This document shows, piece by piece, positions 1 to 6,956 of a stretch of DNA of 13,027 bases (positions are counted from its first letter, which is position 1; each line of letters begins with the position of its first letter). The notes below the pieces were generated by a model. That model did no database searches and had not been told where the DNA came from. It worked only from the letters and a program-made list of their open reading frames with translations. Source of the stretch: an uncultured Rikenellaceae bacterium (GTDB taxonomy: Bacteria; Bacteroidota; Bacteroidia; Bacteroidales; Rikenellaceae); contig CAJGBR010000047.1 in the NCBI GenBank assembly GCA_904501625.1, forward strand, positions 1-13,027. The letters run 5' to 3'. Both the position numbers and the translations under genes were made by a program.

Positions 1-416
1 TAGACCATCTGGTCGAAGACCTGATATTTATCGAGAAATTTGAACCTCAAATGATTGGTATAGGTCCGTTTATGGCTCAATCGGCAACTCCGTTCGCAAA
101 CTTTCCAAATGGGTCAATCACAATGACTTTGGCAATGGTGGCGATCAGCCGACTGATTCATCACAATGCACTGATTCCATCAACCACTGCATTAGGTTCG
201 ATTGCACCCGAGGGCCGAACTAAAGGCATATTAGCCGGTGCAAATGTCGTAATGCCAAATCTGTCGCCTCAAGATGTCCGTAGCAAGTATGCCATCTACG
301 ACCATAAACTTGCAAGTCACGCCGAGGCTGTCGAAGGACTGAAACTACTCGCAGATCAGCTCCGAGAGATTGATTATGAAATCAGTTTCGAACGAGGTGA
401 CTACTCAAAAAAATAA
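1..416 (+). CDS. hydE: [FeFe]-hydrogenase maturase HydE, C-terminal part (5' truncated)
   Basis: HydE is a radical-SAM enzyme that acts with HydG and HydF to build the di-iron subcluster of the [FeFe]-hydrogenase H-cluster in the cytoplasm; it is thought to process the iron synthon made by HydG. The reading frame is already open at the window edge (whole codons from base 3) and ends with TAA at 414-416, so only about 137 C-terminal residues are present; the CX3CX2C cluster motif lies upstream and cannot be checked. The visible part carries HydE-like blocks: MIGIGPFM, ALIPSTTALG, then GILAGANVVMPNLSP and a C-terminal RGDY. This is the C-terminal half of the HydE/BioB-type barrel. hydG starts 32 bases downstream and hydF follows, which makes the assignment firm. 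An internal ATG at base 51 is a methionine inside the protein, not a start. Confidence 0.93.
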   Translation, partial: DHLVEDLIFIEKFEPQMIGIGPFMAQSATPFANFPNGSITMTLAMVAISRLIHHNALIPSTTALGSIAPEGRTKGILAGANVVMPNLSPQDVRSKYAIYDHKLASHAEAVEGLKLLADQLREIDYEISFERGDYSKK

Positions 417-448
417 CATTGACAATAATAAATAAAATTTAATAGAAT

Positions 449-1867
449 ATGTATAACCCCAAATCATCTAAAGCTGTAGAATTTATCGATGATGCAGAGA
501 TTCTTGACACGCTGAAATACGCAGCTGAAAACTGCGAAAATAGAACTTTGATTGAAGAGATTCTCCGCAAAGCAGCAGAATGCAAAGGTATCACCCACCG
601 CGAGGCTGCCGTACTATTGGAATGTAAACTTCCCGATCTGAATGAAGAAATGTTTAGACTTGCCAAAGAGATTAAACAGAAATTCTATGGCAATCGTATT
701 GTTATGTTCGCACCGCTATATCTGTCGAATTATTGTGTGAATGGATGTGTATACTGCCCCTACCACGGCAAAAACAAAACCATCAAACGTAAAAAACTAA
801 CTCAGGAAGAGATTGCTCGAGAGGTTATTGCACTACAGGATATGGGTCACAAACGATTAGCCCTCGAAGCCGGTGAACACCCGACAATGAACCCAATCGA
901 ATATATCCTTGAAAGTATCGATACAATATACAATATCCACCATAAAAACGGAGCAATTCGCCGCGTCAATGTAAACATTGCAGCAACAACAGTCGAGAAT
1001 TACACCAAACTTAAAGATGCAGGCATCGGTACATACATCTTGTTCCAGGAGACATACAACAAGAAAAACTATGAAGCACTGCACCCAACCGGCCCCAAAA
1101 GCGACTACGCATACCACACCGAAGCAATGGACCGAGCAATGCAAGGCGGCATTGATGACGTTGGTATCGGAGTTTTGTTTGGTCTGGAGACTTACAGATA
1201 CGACTTCGTAGGACTTATGATGCACGCTGAACACCTCGAAGCAGTATTCGGTGTCGGTCCACACACTATTAGCGTTCCGAGAATCTGTCCTGCTGATGAC
1301 ATTGACATCAATGACTTCAAGAACGTTGTTTCTGACGATATATTCCGTAAAATCGTAGCCGTAATTCGCATCACAGTTCCATACACAGGAATGATTGTCT
1401 CAACTCGCGAATCTCAAAAAACAAGAGAAAAAGTATTGGAAATCGGCGTATCTCAACTCAGTGGAGGTTCTCATACTAGCGTTGGCGGATACAGCCACCC
1501 CGAAGAATATGACGAATCAACATCTCAATTTGATGTCAGCGACAGACGTACTCTCGACCAAATTGTCGGCTGGTTGCTTGACTTGGGTTATGTGCCAAGT
1601 TTCTGCACAGCGTGCTACCGTTTGGGCAGAACAGGCGACAGATTTATGTCACTTGTTAAAAGTGGTCAAATTGCAAACTGCTGCTCGCCAAATGCATTGA
1701 TGACTCTCAAGGAATATGCAGAGGACTACGCATCTCCGATTGTAAAACTTAAATGCGAACAGATGATTGCTCGTGAAATACTGAAAGTTCCCAACGAAAA
1801 AGTACGTACAAAAGCAATGGAAAATCTGATTGCCATTGAAAATAATCAACGTGATTTCAGATTCTAA
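449..1867 (+). CDS. hydG: [FeFe]-hydrogenase maturase HydG (tyrosine lyase, radical SAM)
   Basis: HydG cleaves tyrosine to p-cresol and dehydroglycine and converts the latter to CO and cyanide on an auxiliary Fe-S cluster, giving the Fe(CO)2CN synthon for the H-cluster. The 472-residue length is normal for the family. The radical-SAM motif CX3CX2C is at C96, C100 and C103 (NYCVNGCVYCPYHG). The auxiliary-cluster motif CX2CX22C, which separates HydG from the related thiazole enzyme ThiH, is intact at C386, C389 and C412 (FCTACYRLGRTG ... ANCCSPNA). The start ATG at 449 is the first in frame after hydE; the 32-bp AT-rich gap shows no Shine-Dalgarno sequence and no promoter, so co-transcription with hydE is likely. 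hydF follows after 11 bases. All key cysteines are present, so the enzyme should be functional. ThiH is the only near alternative and the C-terminal cysteines exclude it. Confidence 0.97.
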   Translation: MYNPKSSKAVEFIDDAEILDTLKYAAENCENRTLIEEILRKAAECKGITHREAAVLLECKLPDLNEEMFRLAKEIKQKFYGNRIVMFAPLYLSNYCVNGCVYCPYHGKNKTIKRKKLTQEEIAREVIALQDMGHKRLALEAGEHPTMNPIEYILESIDTIYNIHHKNGAIRRVNVNIAATTVENYTKLKDAGIGTYILFQETYNKKNYEALHPTGPKSDYAYHTEAMDRAMQGGIDDVGIGVLFGLETYRYDFVGLMMHAEHLEAVFGVGPHTISVPRICPADDIDINDFKNVVSDDIFRKIVAVIRITVPYTGMIVSTRESQKTREKVLEIGVSQLSGGSHTSVGGYSHPEEYDESTSQFDVSDRRTLDQIVGWLLDLGYVPSFCTACYRLGRTGDRFMSLVKSGQIANCCSPNALMTLKEYAEDYASPIVKLKCEQMIAREILKVPNEKVRTKAMENLIAIENNQRDFRF

Positions 1868-1878
1868 CTGCAAACAAT

Positions 1879-3063
1879 ATGTCAACTCCAAGTAGCGAAC
1901 GTACTCATATCGGAATTTTCGGACGTAGCAACTGCGGCAAATCATCGCTGTTGAATTCTCTGACAGGACAACAATTTGCAGTTGTTTCGCCTATTGCCGG
2001 AACGACTACCGATCCCGTATCTAAACCTATGGAAATAAATGGTTTAGGTGCGTGCGTCTTGATTGACACTGCAGGATATGATGATTCAGGAGAACTCGGT
2101 CAACTCAGAGTCAGCAAGACTACCGAAGCAATGGATCGTTGTGATGTCGCAGTAGTGGTCTTCTGTCAATCTCCAACCGAGGAGGACTCGCGTCGTATCG
2201 AACAATTAAAATCAAAAAATATTCCGATTATTATTGTAATCAACAAGATAGATATTGTTGATTACAATACAATTGTCAAAGATATAAAAGCCAGCTTCGG
2301 ACTTACTGCCATTGGGGTATGCTCGCTAACAGGAGAGGGAATCGACACCCTTCGCAATGCACTTATCAATAGCCAGAAGGATCGTTCAGAGGTTTCGATT
2401 ACAGGAGATCTGTGCCAAGCCGGGGATGTTGTTATGCTCATAATGCCACAGGATCCGCAAGCTCCCAAAGGTCGCCTCATACTGCCACAAGTTCAGACTA
2501 CACGCGAACTTTTAGACAAAAATTGCACAATCATCAGTTCGACTGTCGAAGGAATGGCTGCTGCATTGGCAGCACTAAAACAGCCACCCAAACTGATTAT
2601 AACTGACTCTCAGGCATTTAAGGCTGTCTACGAACTGAAACCAGCAGAGAGTCTATTAACCTCATTTTCAGTACTGATGGCAGGCTACAAGGGTGACATA
2701 AAGACATTTATTGACGGTGCATCTGCGATTGACCGACTGACACCATCGTCACACGTACTGATTGCAGAGGCTTGTACCCACGCTCCGATGAGTGAGGATA
2801 TCGGTCGAGTGAAAATTCCGAGAATGCTCAGAAACAAAATCGGCAACGAACTCAAAATAAGCATCGTTGCCGGAAGTGATTTCCCTGAAGATTTAACTCC
2901 ATATGATCTGATTATCCATTGCGGAGGATGTATGTTTAATCGCAAACACGTTCTCAACAGAATCGAACAAGCTCGCAGTCAAGGCATTGCCATCACCAAT
3001 TACGGAATCGTAGTAGCATACATCAATAAAATTATCAATAAGGTAGTCTACCCTACCGAATAG
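1879..3063 (+). CDS. hydF: [FeFe]-hydrogenase maturation GTPase HydF
   Basis: HydF is the scaffold on which the di-iron subcluster is assembled before transfer to apo-hydrogenase. The 394-residue protein has the three family regions. The N-terminal Ras-like GTPase domain shows the P-loop GRSNCGKS (residues 15-22), a switch region with GTTTDP, DTAGYDD (G3) and NKID (G4). A dimerisation region follows around residues 185-270. The C-terminal Fe-S domain has C299-X-H301, then H347-C348-X2-C351, matching the family signature CxH...HCxxC with 45 residues between the two histidines, at or just below the published spacing. It is the third gene of hydEGF; 11 bases separate it from hydG and there is no terminator between, so one transcript is expected. 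Its stop is one base from the stop of the convergent GNAT gene, and no rho-independent terminator is seen there. Confidence 0.97.
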   Translation: MSTPSSERTHIGIFGRSNCGKSSLLNSLTGQQFAVVSPIAGTTTDPVSKPMEINGLGACVLIDTAGYDDSGELGQLRVSKTTEAMDRCDVAVVVFCQSPTEEDSRRIEQLKSKNIPIIIVINKIDIVDYNTIVKDIKASFGLTAIGVCSLTGEGIDTLRNALINSQKDRSEVSITGDLCQAGDVVMLIMPQDPQAPKGRLILPQVQTTRELLDKNCTIISSTVEGMAAALAALKQPPKLIITDSQAFKAVYELKPAESLLTSFSVLMAGYKGDIKTFIDGASAIDRLTPSSHVLIAEACTHAPMSEDIGRVKIPRMLRNKIGNELKISIVAGSDFPEDLTPYDLIIHCGGCMFNRKHVLNRIEQARSQGIAITNYGIVVAYINKIINKVVYPTE

Positions 3064-3064
3064 A

Positions 3065-4279
3065 TTACTCTTGAGTAACTGGTTTAGGAGTTCGCTTTCG
3101 CCATAATTTAGGAGCACGAGTGAACTCCTTTTCTCTATCAAACAAGTAACGATAGGTGACGTGTGTTCGCATTTTTTTTGCATTAACAAACGTTTCTATC
3201 ATTCTCATCATCACCGGATTAAAATCACCAATCCAAGATATTTCAAGTGTTTTATACTTACTTTTTCCGGTCATTGTCAATTGTTCAATCATATAGATCA
3301 ATCCCGATTCGACACCCTTACCCTGATGTTCTGGCACAATACCAAAAATCAATCCCCAAAGACGATTCGACATTCTGGTCTTTTTCAGTCGCCACAACAT
3401 CTTTAGTTTATTCAACAATCCAAACTTACCATTGAAATCAACTATCAGTCTATTAAGGTCTGGGATTGAAATAAAGAAACCGATCGGATCCCCCTCATAA
3501 TAAGCAAAATAGGCTACATTTGGATCAATTATAGGCTTTAAAGTTGTTATCAATTTTCGTGCGTGCTCACTCGAAATAGGATTCACTCCGTTAAATTTTG
3601 CCCACCCTTTATTGTAAATTTGACGAAAATCTTCCGCAAATTTATCCAACTGATTGAGCTTAAGGGTTGTGAATTCATACCCAGGGGTCTCCATAATACG
3701 CTTCGCACGATCGTACGTCGAAGAATTCAACTTATCCGGCACTAATTCTCGCAAGTAATCATATTGTTCAAAGTAATTTTTGAATCCATATTTTTCAAAT
3801 AAATCCTTGTAATACAATGGATTATAGCTCTGACAATACATCGGTTGCGAGAAACCTTCAACCAGCAATCCCCACCAGAAATTTCTATCACCAAAATTTA
3901 TAGGTCCGTCCATTGCCTGCATACCACGCTGCATCAACCAATCACGCGATGCATCAAACAACATATTGGCAACCTGCTGATTATCAATTGATTCAAAAAA
4001 GCCACAACCACCTGTAGGTTGTTCGTTAGCCTCAGCCTGATGACGACTATAGAAAGCAGCAATTCTTCCACAGATTTTTCCTTGTGAATCTTTCACAACC
4101 CAACGAATAGCCTCGCCATCTGCGAACAAGGCATTTTTTGTCGGGTCGAATACCGAATCAATATCGCTATCCAGTGGCTGCACCCAATTCGGATCATTAC
4201 GATAAAGTTCCTTTGCAAAACCTATAAATTCACGTTTATCTTTTTGAGAAACGACTTCGTTTAATACATACTGGCTCAT
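3065..4279 (-). CDS. GNAT-fold N-acetyltransferase-like protein, substrate unknown
   Basis: A 404-residue soluble protein without signal peptide or membrane segment. The C-terminal half contains the acetyl-CoA pyrophosphate loop of GNAT enzymes, PEHQGKGVESG around residues 316-326, followed by a conserved-looking stretch with ISWIGDFNPVMMRMIE (347-362) where GNATs often carry their B motif. The N-terminal part (VSQKDKREFIGFAKELY, then NDPNWVQPLD) resembles the start of a first GNAT-like half, so a tandem-GNAT architecture is plausible but inferred. Proteins of this shape are common in Bacteroidetes and annotated only as hypothetical or GNAT family; I cannot name a substrate. It sits alone: hydF converges on it at the 3' end, and the exb-operon terminator lies just upstream. 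A TAnnTTTG element is centred 24 bases before the ATG, indicating its own promoter and a very short leader without Shine-Dalgarno sequence. Confidence 0.8.
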   Translation of the reverse strand: MSQYVLNEVVSQKDKREFIGFAKELYRNDPNWVQPLDSDIDSVFDPTKNALFADGEAIRWVVKDSQGKICGRIAAFYSRHQAEANEQPTGGCGFFESIDNQQVANMLFDASRDWLMQRGMQAMDGPINFGDRNFWWGLLVEGFSQPMYCQSYNPLYYKDLFEKYGFKNYFEQYDYLRELVPDKLNSSTYDRAKRIMETPGYEFTTLKLNQLDKFAEDFRQIYNKGWAKFNGVNPISSEHARKLITTLKPIIDPNVAYFAYYEGDPIGFFISIPDLNRLIVDFNGKFGLLNKLKMLWRLKKTRMSNRLWGLIFGIVPEHQGKGVESGLIYMIEQLTMTGKSKYKTLEISWIGDFNPVMMRMIETFVNAKKMRTHVTYRYLFDREKEFTRAPKLWRKRTPKPVTQE

Positions 4280-4298
4280 AACATATTTTTTACGTGGT

Positions 4299-4306
4299 CA
4301 AAGGTA
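4299..4306 (-). promoter_or_regulatory. Bacteroidetes -7 element for the GNAT gene
   Basis: Read on the minus strand this is TACCTTTG, an exact match to the Bacteroidetes primary-sigma -7 consensus TAnnTTTG, 19 bases before the start codon at 4279. The expected -33 region is only T-rich (no clean TTTG) and overlaps the tail of the exb terminator. Transcription would begin near 4291, giving a leader of about 12 bases. Confidence 0.5.
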
Positions 4307-4323
4307 ATTAAAATTTAGTGAAT

Positions 4324-4363
4324 AAAAAAAAACGAACAAGCCCGATTCTGTGACTTGTCCGTT
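4324..4363 (-). terminator. Rho-independent terminator of the exb operon
   Basis: On the minus strand the stem AACGGACAAG (4363-4354) pairs with CTTGTTCGTT (4340-4331), with a single G-U wobble and a 13-base loop, followed by an uninterrupted run of U (4332-4324). It lies just after exbD-2, which stops at 4385. On the plus strand the same element has an A-C mismatch and a shorter T run, so minus-strand termination is the main reading. Confidence 0.85.
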
Positions 4364-4384
4364 TTTGTGTAAGGATAAAATCCT

Positions 4385-4849
4385 TTAGTAAGAAAGCACT
4401 CTCTGTGAAATATAACTGATTTTCAGTGCTTGAGCCTTTCTCAACTCTTGTTTGATATCGGTAATGATACCCATACGAGTTGCCTCATCTGCTTTGATAC
4501 TAACAGTCATTTTAGCACGTTCCAATTCGTTGAGTTTATCCTTTTCTGCAGCGATAAATTCACCGATTTCGGCAGCTGTTCTGAATGAGTCGTTGAGTTG
4601 AATACGCGGAGCATCTCCGAATTTTCCTCTCATCATATCATTCGGACGACCTACATAGATATAACTTACCAAAGATTTATTTTCCAACTTTTGGATTTCA
4701 GTTGCTGTTGGCAACGAAATCTTCACAAGCATTGTAGTTTCACGCATCGTTGTAGTCACCATAAAGAAGAACAACAACATGAAGACGATGTCTGGCAATG
4801 AACTTGTCGACAATGCAGGTACATCTTTTTTCTGTTTACCTCTAATCAT
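4385..4849 (-). CDS. exbD: ExbD/TolR-family biopolymer transport protein (second copy)
   Basis: A small inner-membrane protein of the proton-driven ExbB-ExbD / TolQ-TolR type. Its 154 residues give a short cytoplasmic N-terminus, one membrane helix at about residues 18-34 and a periplasmic domain. The essential proton-path aspartate is present as D20 in SSLPDIVFMLLFFFMV. The periplasmic domain ends with the ordinary ExbD pattern (VSIKADEATRMGIITDIKQE). It is the last gene of the operon, one base after the stop of the first exbD. It has a canonical Shine-Dalgarno sequence lying inside the end of the preceding gene, so its translation is likely coupled to ExbD-1. ExbD-1 and ExbD-2 differ strongly in length and sequence, suggesting a heteromeric pair rather than a recent duplication. 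No tonB follows; the terminator comes next. Confidence 0.92.
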   Translation of the reverse strand: MIRGKQKKDVPALSTSSLPDIVFMLLFFFMVTTTMRETTMLVKISLPTATEIQKLENKSLVSYIYVGRPNDMMRGKFGDAPRIQLNDSFRTAAEIGEFIAAEKDKLNELERAKMTVSIKADEATRMGIITDIKQELRKAQALKISYISQRVLSY

Positions 4850-4850
4850 A

Positions 4851-5432
4851 TTATTTTCCTCCTTTAGTTACGTCACGAGGTTCTGCCTCTGAAATCTTCA
4901 ACGGAATAGCTTCGCTGACAGCTTTCTTTGTATTTGTCTCAAGATCTTTAAATTTCTTTCCGAATTTTTCTTGAGACAAGGCATCTCTCAATTCATTAAA
5001 TGCGCGAGTAAGTTCATTCTGAACCTTAACATACATCTCATAACTTGTACCGCGGTCATTTTGCAAAGAAACAATACCTTTACTTACAGGATATGTACCC
5101 AAGATATCGATTTCTTTTTCTTCGCGTTCAGGCAGATGAGGATCGTTGTTCGGGTTCATCACAAATTCCTTCACCTTATTTGTGATATCATAAATCTCCA
5201 TTCGTTCGCCACCAACCATTATCTCGTCGTTCGCACTGATGAACACCAAGAGAACGTTACGTTTGTGAACGAGGTCTTCAACCTCTTCTTGTTCTTCTTC
5301 AGGCATCGGCGGCAATACACGCATAATACCTGAGTCTACGTTCATTGTTGTCGAAACGAGGAAGAATATCAAAAGAAGAAAGGCAATGTCAGCCATTGAA
5401 CTGGCATTAACTTCTGGTGTCTTTTTAGCCAT
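4851..5432 (-). CDS. exbD: ExbD/TolR-family biopolymer transport protein (first copy, long form)
   Basis: This 193-residue protein has the ExbD plan: a short N-terminus, one membrane helix at about residues 13-30 (SSMADIAFLLLIFFLVST) with the proton-carrying aspartate at D15, and a periplasmic region. It is clearly longer than the usual roughly 140 residues. Extra length comes from an acidic stretch right after the helix (PPMPEEEQEEVEDL, 41-54), a charged loop near residues 93-108 and a lysine/glutamate-rich tail beyond about residue 155. Such long ExbD forms paired with a normal-length one are known in Bacteroidetes. It should combine with the ExbB-like protein of this operon to couple the proton gradient to an outer-membrane or envelope process. 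It starts 58 bases after the four-helix protein, with a hairpin in between, and no Shine-Dalgarno sequence is seen. Confidence 0.9.
   Translation of the reverse strand: MAKKTPEVNASSMADIAFLLLIFFLVSTTMNVDSGIMRVLPPMPEEEQEEVEDLVHKRNVLLVFISANDEIMVGGERMEIYDITNKVKEFVMNPNNDPHLPEREEKEIDILGTYPVSKGIVSLQNDRGTSYEMYVKVQNELTRAFNELRDALSQEKFGKKFKDLETNTKKAVSEAIPLKISEAEPRDVTKGGK
4858..4865 (-). promoter_or_regulatory. Canonical Shine-Dalgarno for exbD-2 inside the end of exbD-1
   Basis: The minus strand reads AAAGGAGG, with GGAGG eight bases before the exbD-2 ATG. It encodes the last residues of ExbD-1 (KGG). No other gene start in this window has a comparable site, as is usual for Bacteroidetes, so this one stands out and fixes the exbD-2 start. 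Confidence 0.8.
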
Positions 5433-5454
5433 CTTTTACTCGTTTTTTATATTA

Positions 5455-5483
5455 GGAGAGGATCTGACTTGCAGATTCTCTCC
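5455..5483 (-). other. Intra-operon RNA hairpin before exbD-1
   Basis: In the minus-strand transcript GGAGAG and ATCTG (5483-5478 and 5476-5472) pair with CAGAT and CTCTCC (5466-5462 and 5460-5455), giving 11 base pairs, one A-C mismatch and a five-base loop. No U-run follows, so it is not a classical terminator. It occupies the only sizeable gap of the operon and could set mRNA processing or stability; that role is inferred. Confidence 0.6.
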
Positions 5484-5490
5484 AAGAAAA

Positions 5491-5919
5491 CTATCTCATT
5501 CTAATAACCTTAACAATCTCGGTCACTACGATAGTAATGATCGATGCTGCAAACACGATGTATGCAGTGTAAAGACCAACGTCACTCAATCGCAATTCGA
5601 TAACATTATCGAATACGTGGTTAGCTGCGGTAACGACAGGTTCTGCACTTGATAATGCAAATCCTATCAACAACACTGCTACGAGCAAAGCCAAACCAAA
5701 CAACGAGCGCATTGCACCTTTAGGATTCTTCACGAGGTTAATCAACGGGAACACGATTACTCCCAACACAGTTGCTCCCAACAAGCCATACGACCAGTAC
5801 AGGACTGCGTCCAAAAACATACCCTGCATTGCTGTACCTTCAGCCGAAACCATAACTCCGACTGCCAATACCACAGAAACTGCGAGTATTAAATATTTTA
5901 TTATTGACAATAATTTCAT
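5491..5919 (-). CDS. Small four-helix inner-membrane protein of the exb operon, function unknown
   Basis: A 142-residue, strongly hydrophobic protein with four predicted membrane segments at about residues 5-24, 37-60, 71-91 and 115-137, and a basic end (VIRMR). The short loop after helix two is basic (LVKNPKG), which would place that loop and both termini in the cytoplasm by the positive-inside rule. I recognise no catalytic motif and no named family. Proteins of this type recur between ExbB and ExbD genes in Bacteroidetes, which suggests a subunit or assembly factor of the proton channel, but that is inference from position. The start at 5919 lies 12 bases after the exbB stop, so the two are co-transcribed; no Shine-Dalgarno sequence is visible. 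The 58-base gap to exbD-1 holds a hairpin. Confidence 0.82.
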   Translation of the reverse strand: MKLLSIIKYLILAVSVVLAVGVMVSAEGTAMQGMFLDAVLYWSYGLLGATVLGVIVFPLINLVKNPKGAMRSLFGLALLVAVLLIGFALSSAEPVVTAANHVFDNVIELRLSDVGLYTAYIVFAASIITIVVTEIVKVIRMR

Positions 5920-5931
5920 AGTTCTGTCAGA

Positions 5932-6753
5932 TTATTTCTGATTTTTTCTATTGTATTTAGTAAGTACGTCTACCAATGAGATAGAAGCATCTTCCATCGA
6001 AGTTACGAGACCTTCAATTTTAGCCAACAAATAGTTGTAGAATACTTGGAGAATTACGGCTGCAATAAGACCGGCGATTGTTGTCAACAACGCGATTTTG
6101 ATACCACCAGCAACCAATTGTGGAGAAACGTCACCTGCTACTTCCATAGAGTCGAACGCTGCAACCATACCTACTACGGTACCCATAAATCCCAATGACG
6201 GAGAGATAGCGATGAACAATGTCACCCAAGACAAACCGCTTTCCAAGAGACCCATTTGAACTGCACCATAAGAAGATACGTTCTTTTCAACTGCATCCAT
6301 TCCTTCTTCATAGTGATCAAGACCTTGGTAGAAGATACTTGCAACAGGGCCACGAGTGTTACGGCAAACTTCTTTTGCTTTTTCGATACCACCTGTACGG
6401 AGAGCTTCTTCAACATTTTCCAACAATTTGTTTGTGTTGATAGTTGCACGGTTCAGGTAAATTACACGTTCGATTACGATTGCAAGACCCAATACCAAAC
6501 AGAGCAAAATTGGAGCCATCCAACCTGCACCACCTTCCAAGAATTTTTGTTTCAGAACTTGGTGCATCGGAATTCCTGCCATATCAGTTTCTGCATTGAA
6601 TTCATCTTCAGATGATGTTGAAGTTGATGTTGAATCTGCAGATTCTGTTTGAACAGTAGTCGTATCAGACGATTCTGTTTCTTGAGCATAAAGGTTTGCA
6701 GTTGCAAACGTAAGCGCACCTACAAGTGACAAAAGTGCAAAAAGTTTTTTCAT
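5932..6753 (-). CDS. exbB: MotA/TolQ/ExbB proton-channel family protein with signal peptide
   Basis: The 273-residue protein is the channel-forming partner of the two ExbD proteins; together they turn proton flow into mechanical work on the envelope, as in TonB or Tol systems. Residues 1-24 look like a cleavable signal peptide (MKKLFALLSLVGALTFATAN, then LYAQ). A low-complexity Ser/Thr/Glu/Asp stretch follows at about 25-57 and would be periplasmic. Helix one is at about 77-98 (PILLCLVLGLAIVIERVIYL), a cytoplasmic domain spans 100-160, and helices two and three are at about 165-190 and 206-230 with the family hallmark SPSLGFMGTVVGMVAAF and GGIKIALLTTIAGLIAA. It is first in the operon. No promoter is recognised in the 53 bases between it and the tRNA gene, so transcription may start upstream of the tRNA. 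ExbB or TolQ assignment cannot be decided because no tonB, tolA or tolB is nearby. Confidence 0.92.
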   Translation of the reverse strand: MKKLFALLSLVGALTFATANLYAQETESSDTTTVQTESADSTSTSTSSEDEFNAETDMAGIPMHQVLKQKFLEGGAGWMAPILLCLVLGLAIVIERVIYLNRATINTNKLLENVEEALRTGGIEKAKEVCRNTRGPVASIFYQGLDHYEEGMDAVEKNVSSYGAVQMGLLESGLSWVTLFIAISPSLGFMGTVVGMVAAFDSMEVAGDVSPQLVAGGIKIALLTTIAGLIAAVILQVFYNYLLAKIEGLVTSMEDASISLVDVLTKYNRKNQK

Positions 6754-6806
6754 GGTTTTAATTTTTTTGAGTTAATTAATTATTATTTTTTCATTCAATT
6801 CTTTCG

Positions 6807-6894
6807 CGGAGAAAGCAGGATTCGAACCTGCGATACCCTTTTGAGGTATACGCACTTTCCAGGCGCGCACCTTCAGCCACTCGGTCATTTCTCC
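6807..6894 (-). tRNA. tRNA-Ser (anticodon GGA)
   Basis: The minus strand folds as a class II tRNA of 88 bases. The acceptor stem GGAGAAA (6894-6888) pairs with TTTCTCC (6814-6808) and has discriminator G at 6807. The anticodon loop CTGGAAA (6862-6856) is closed by CGCGC/GTGCG and gives anticodon GGA. There is a long variable arm (TATACC ... GGGTAT) and a T arm GCAGG-TTCGAAT-CCTGC. The long variable arm and anticodon both indicate serine. No CCA is encoded, so it must be added after transcription. Confidence 0.96.
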
Positions 6895-6956
6895 AAAAAC
6901 TACACAACACACCCAACTGAAATTCAGCGACTTACAATCCCACTCTTCTTGCTTGT

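Noticed and set aside
857..1264. 135-codon minus-strand frame, rich in Cys and Val, opposite hydG
   Set aside because: Lies entirely antisense to hydG, whose family motifs are intact; the odd composition is a shadow of hydG codons.
4971..5333. 120-codon plus-strand frame opposite exbD-1
   Set aside because: Antisense to a well supported ExbD gene; the Phe- and Ile-rich product shows no family feature.
5925..5930. TGTCAG in the exbB to four-helix-gene gap as a further member of the dnaK-type cluster
   Set aside because: A single hexamer inside an operon, without a partner site; chance occurrence.
6256..6615. 119-codon plus-strand frame opposite exbB
   Set aside because: Antisense to exbB with its hallmark motifs; composition is that of a shadow frame.
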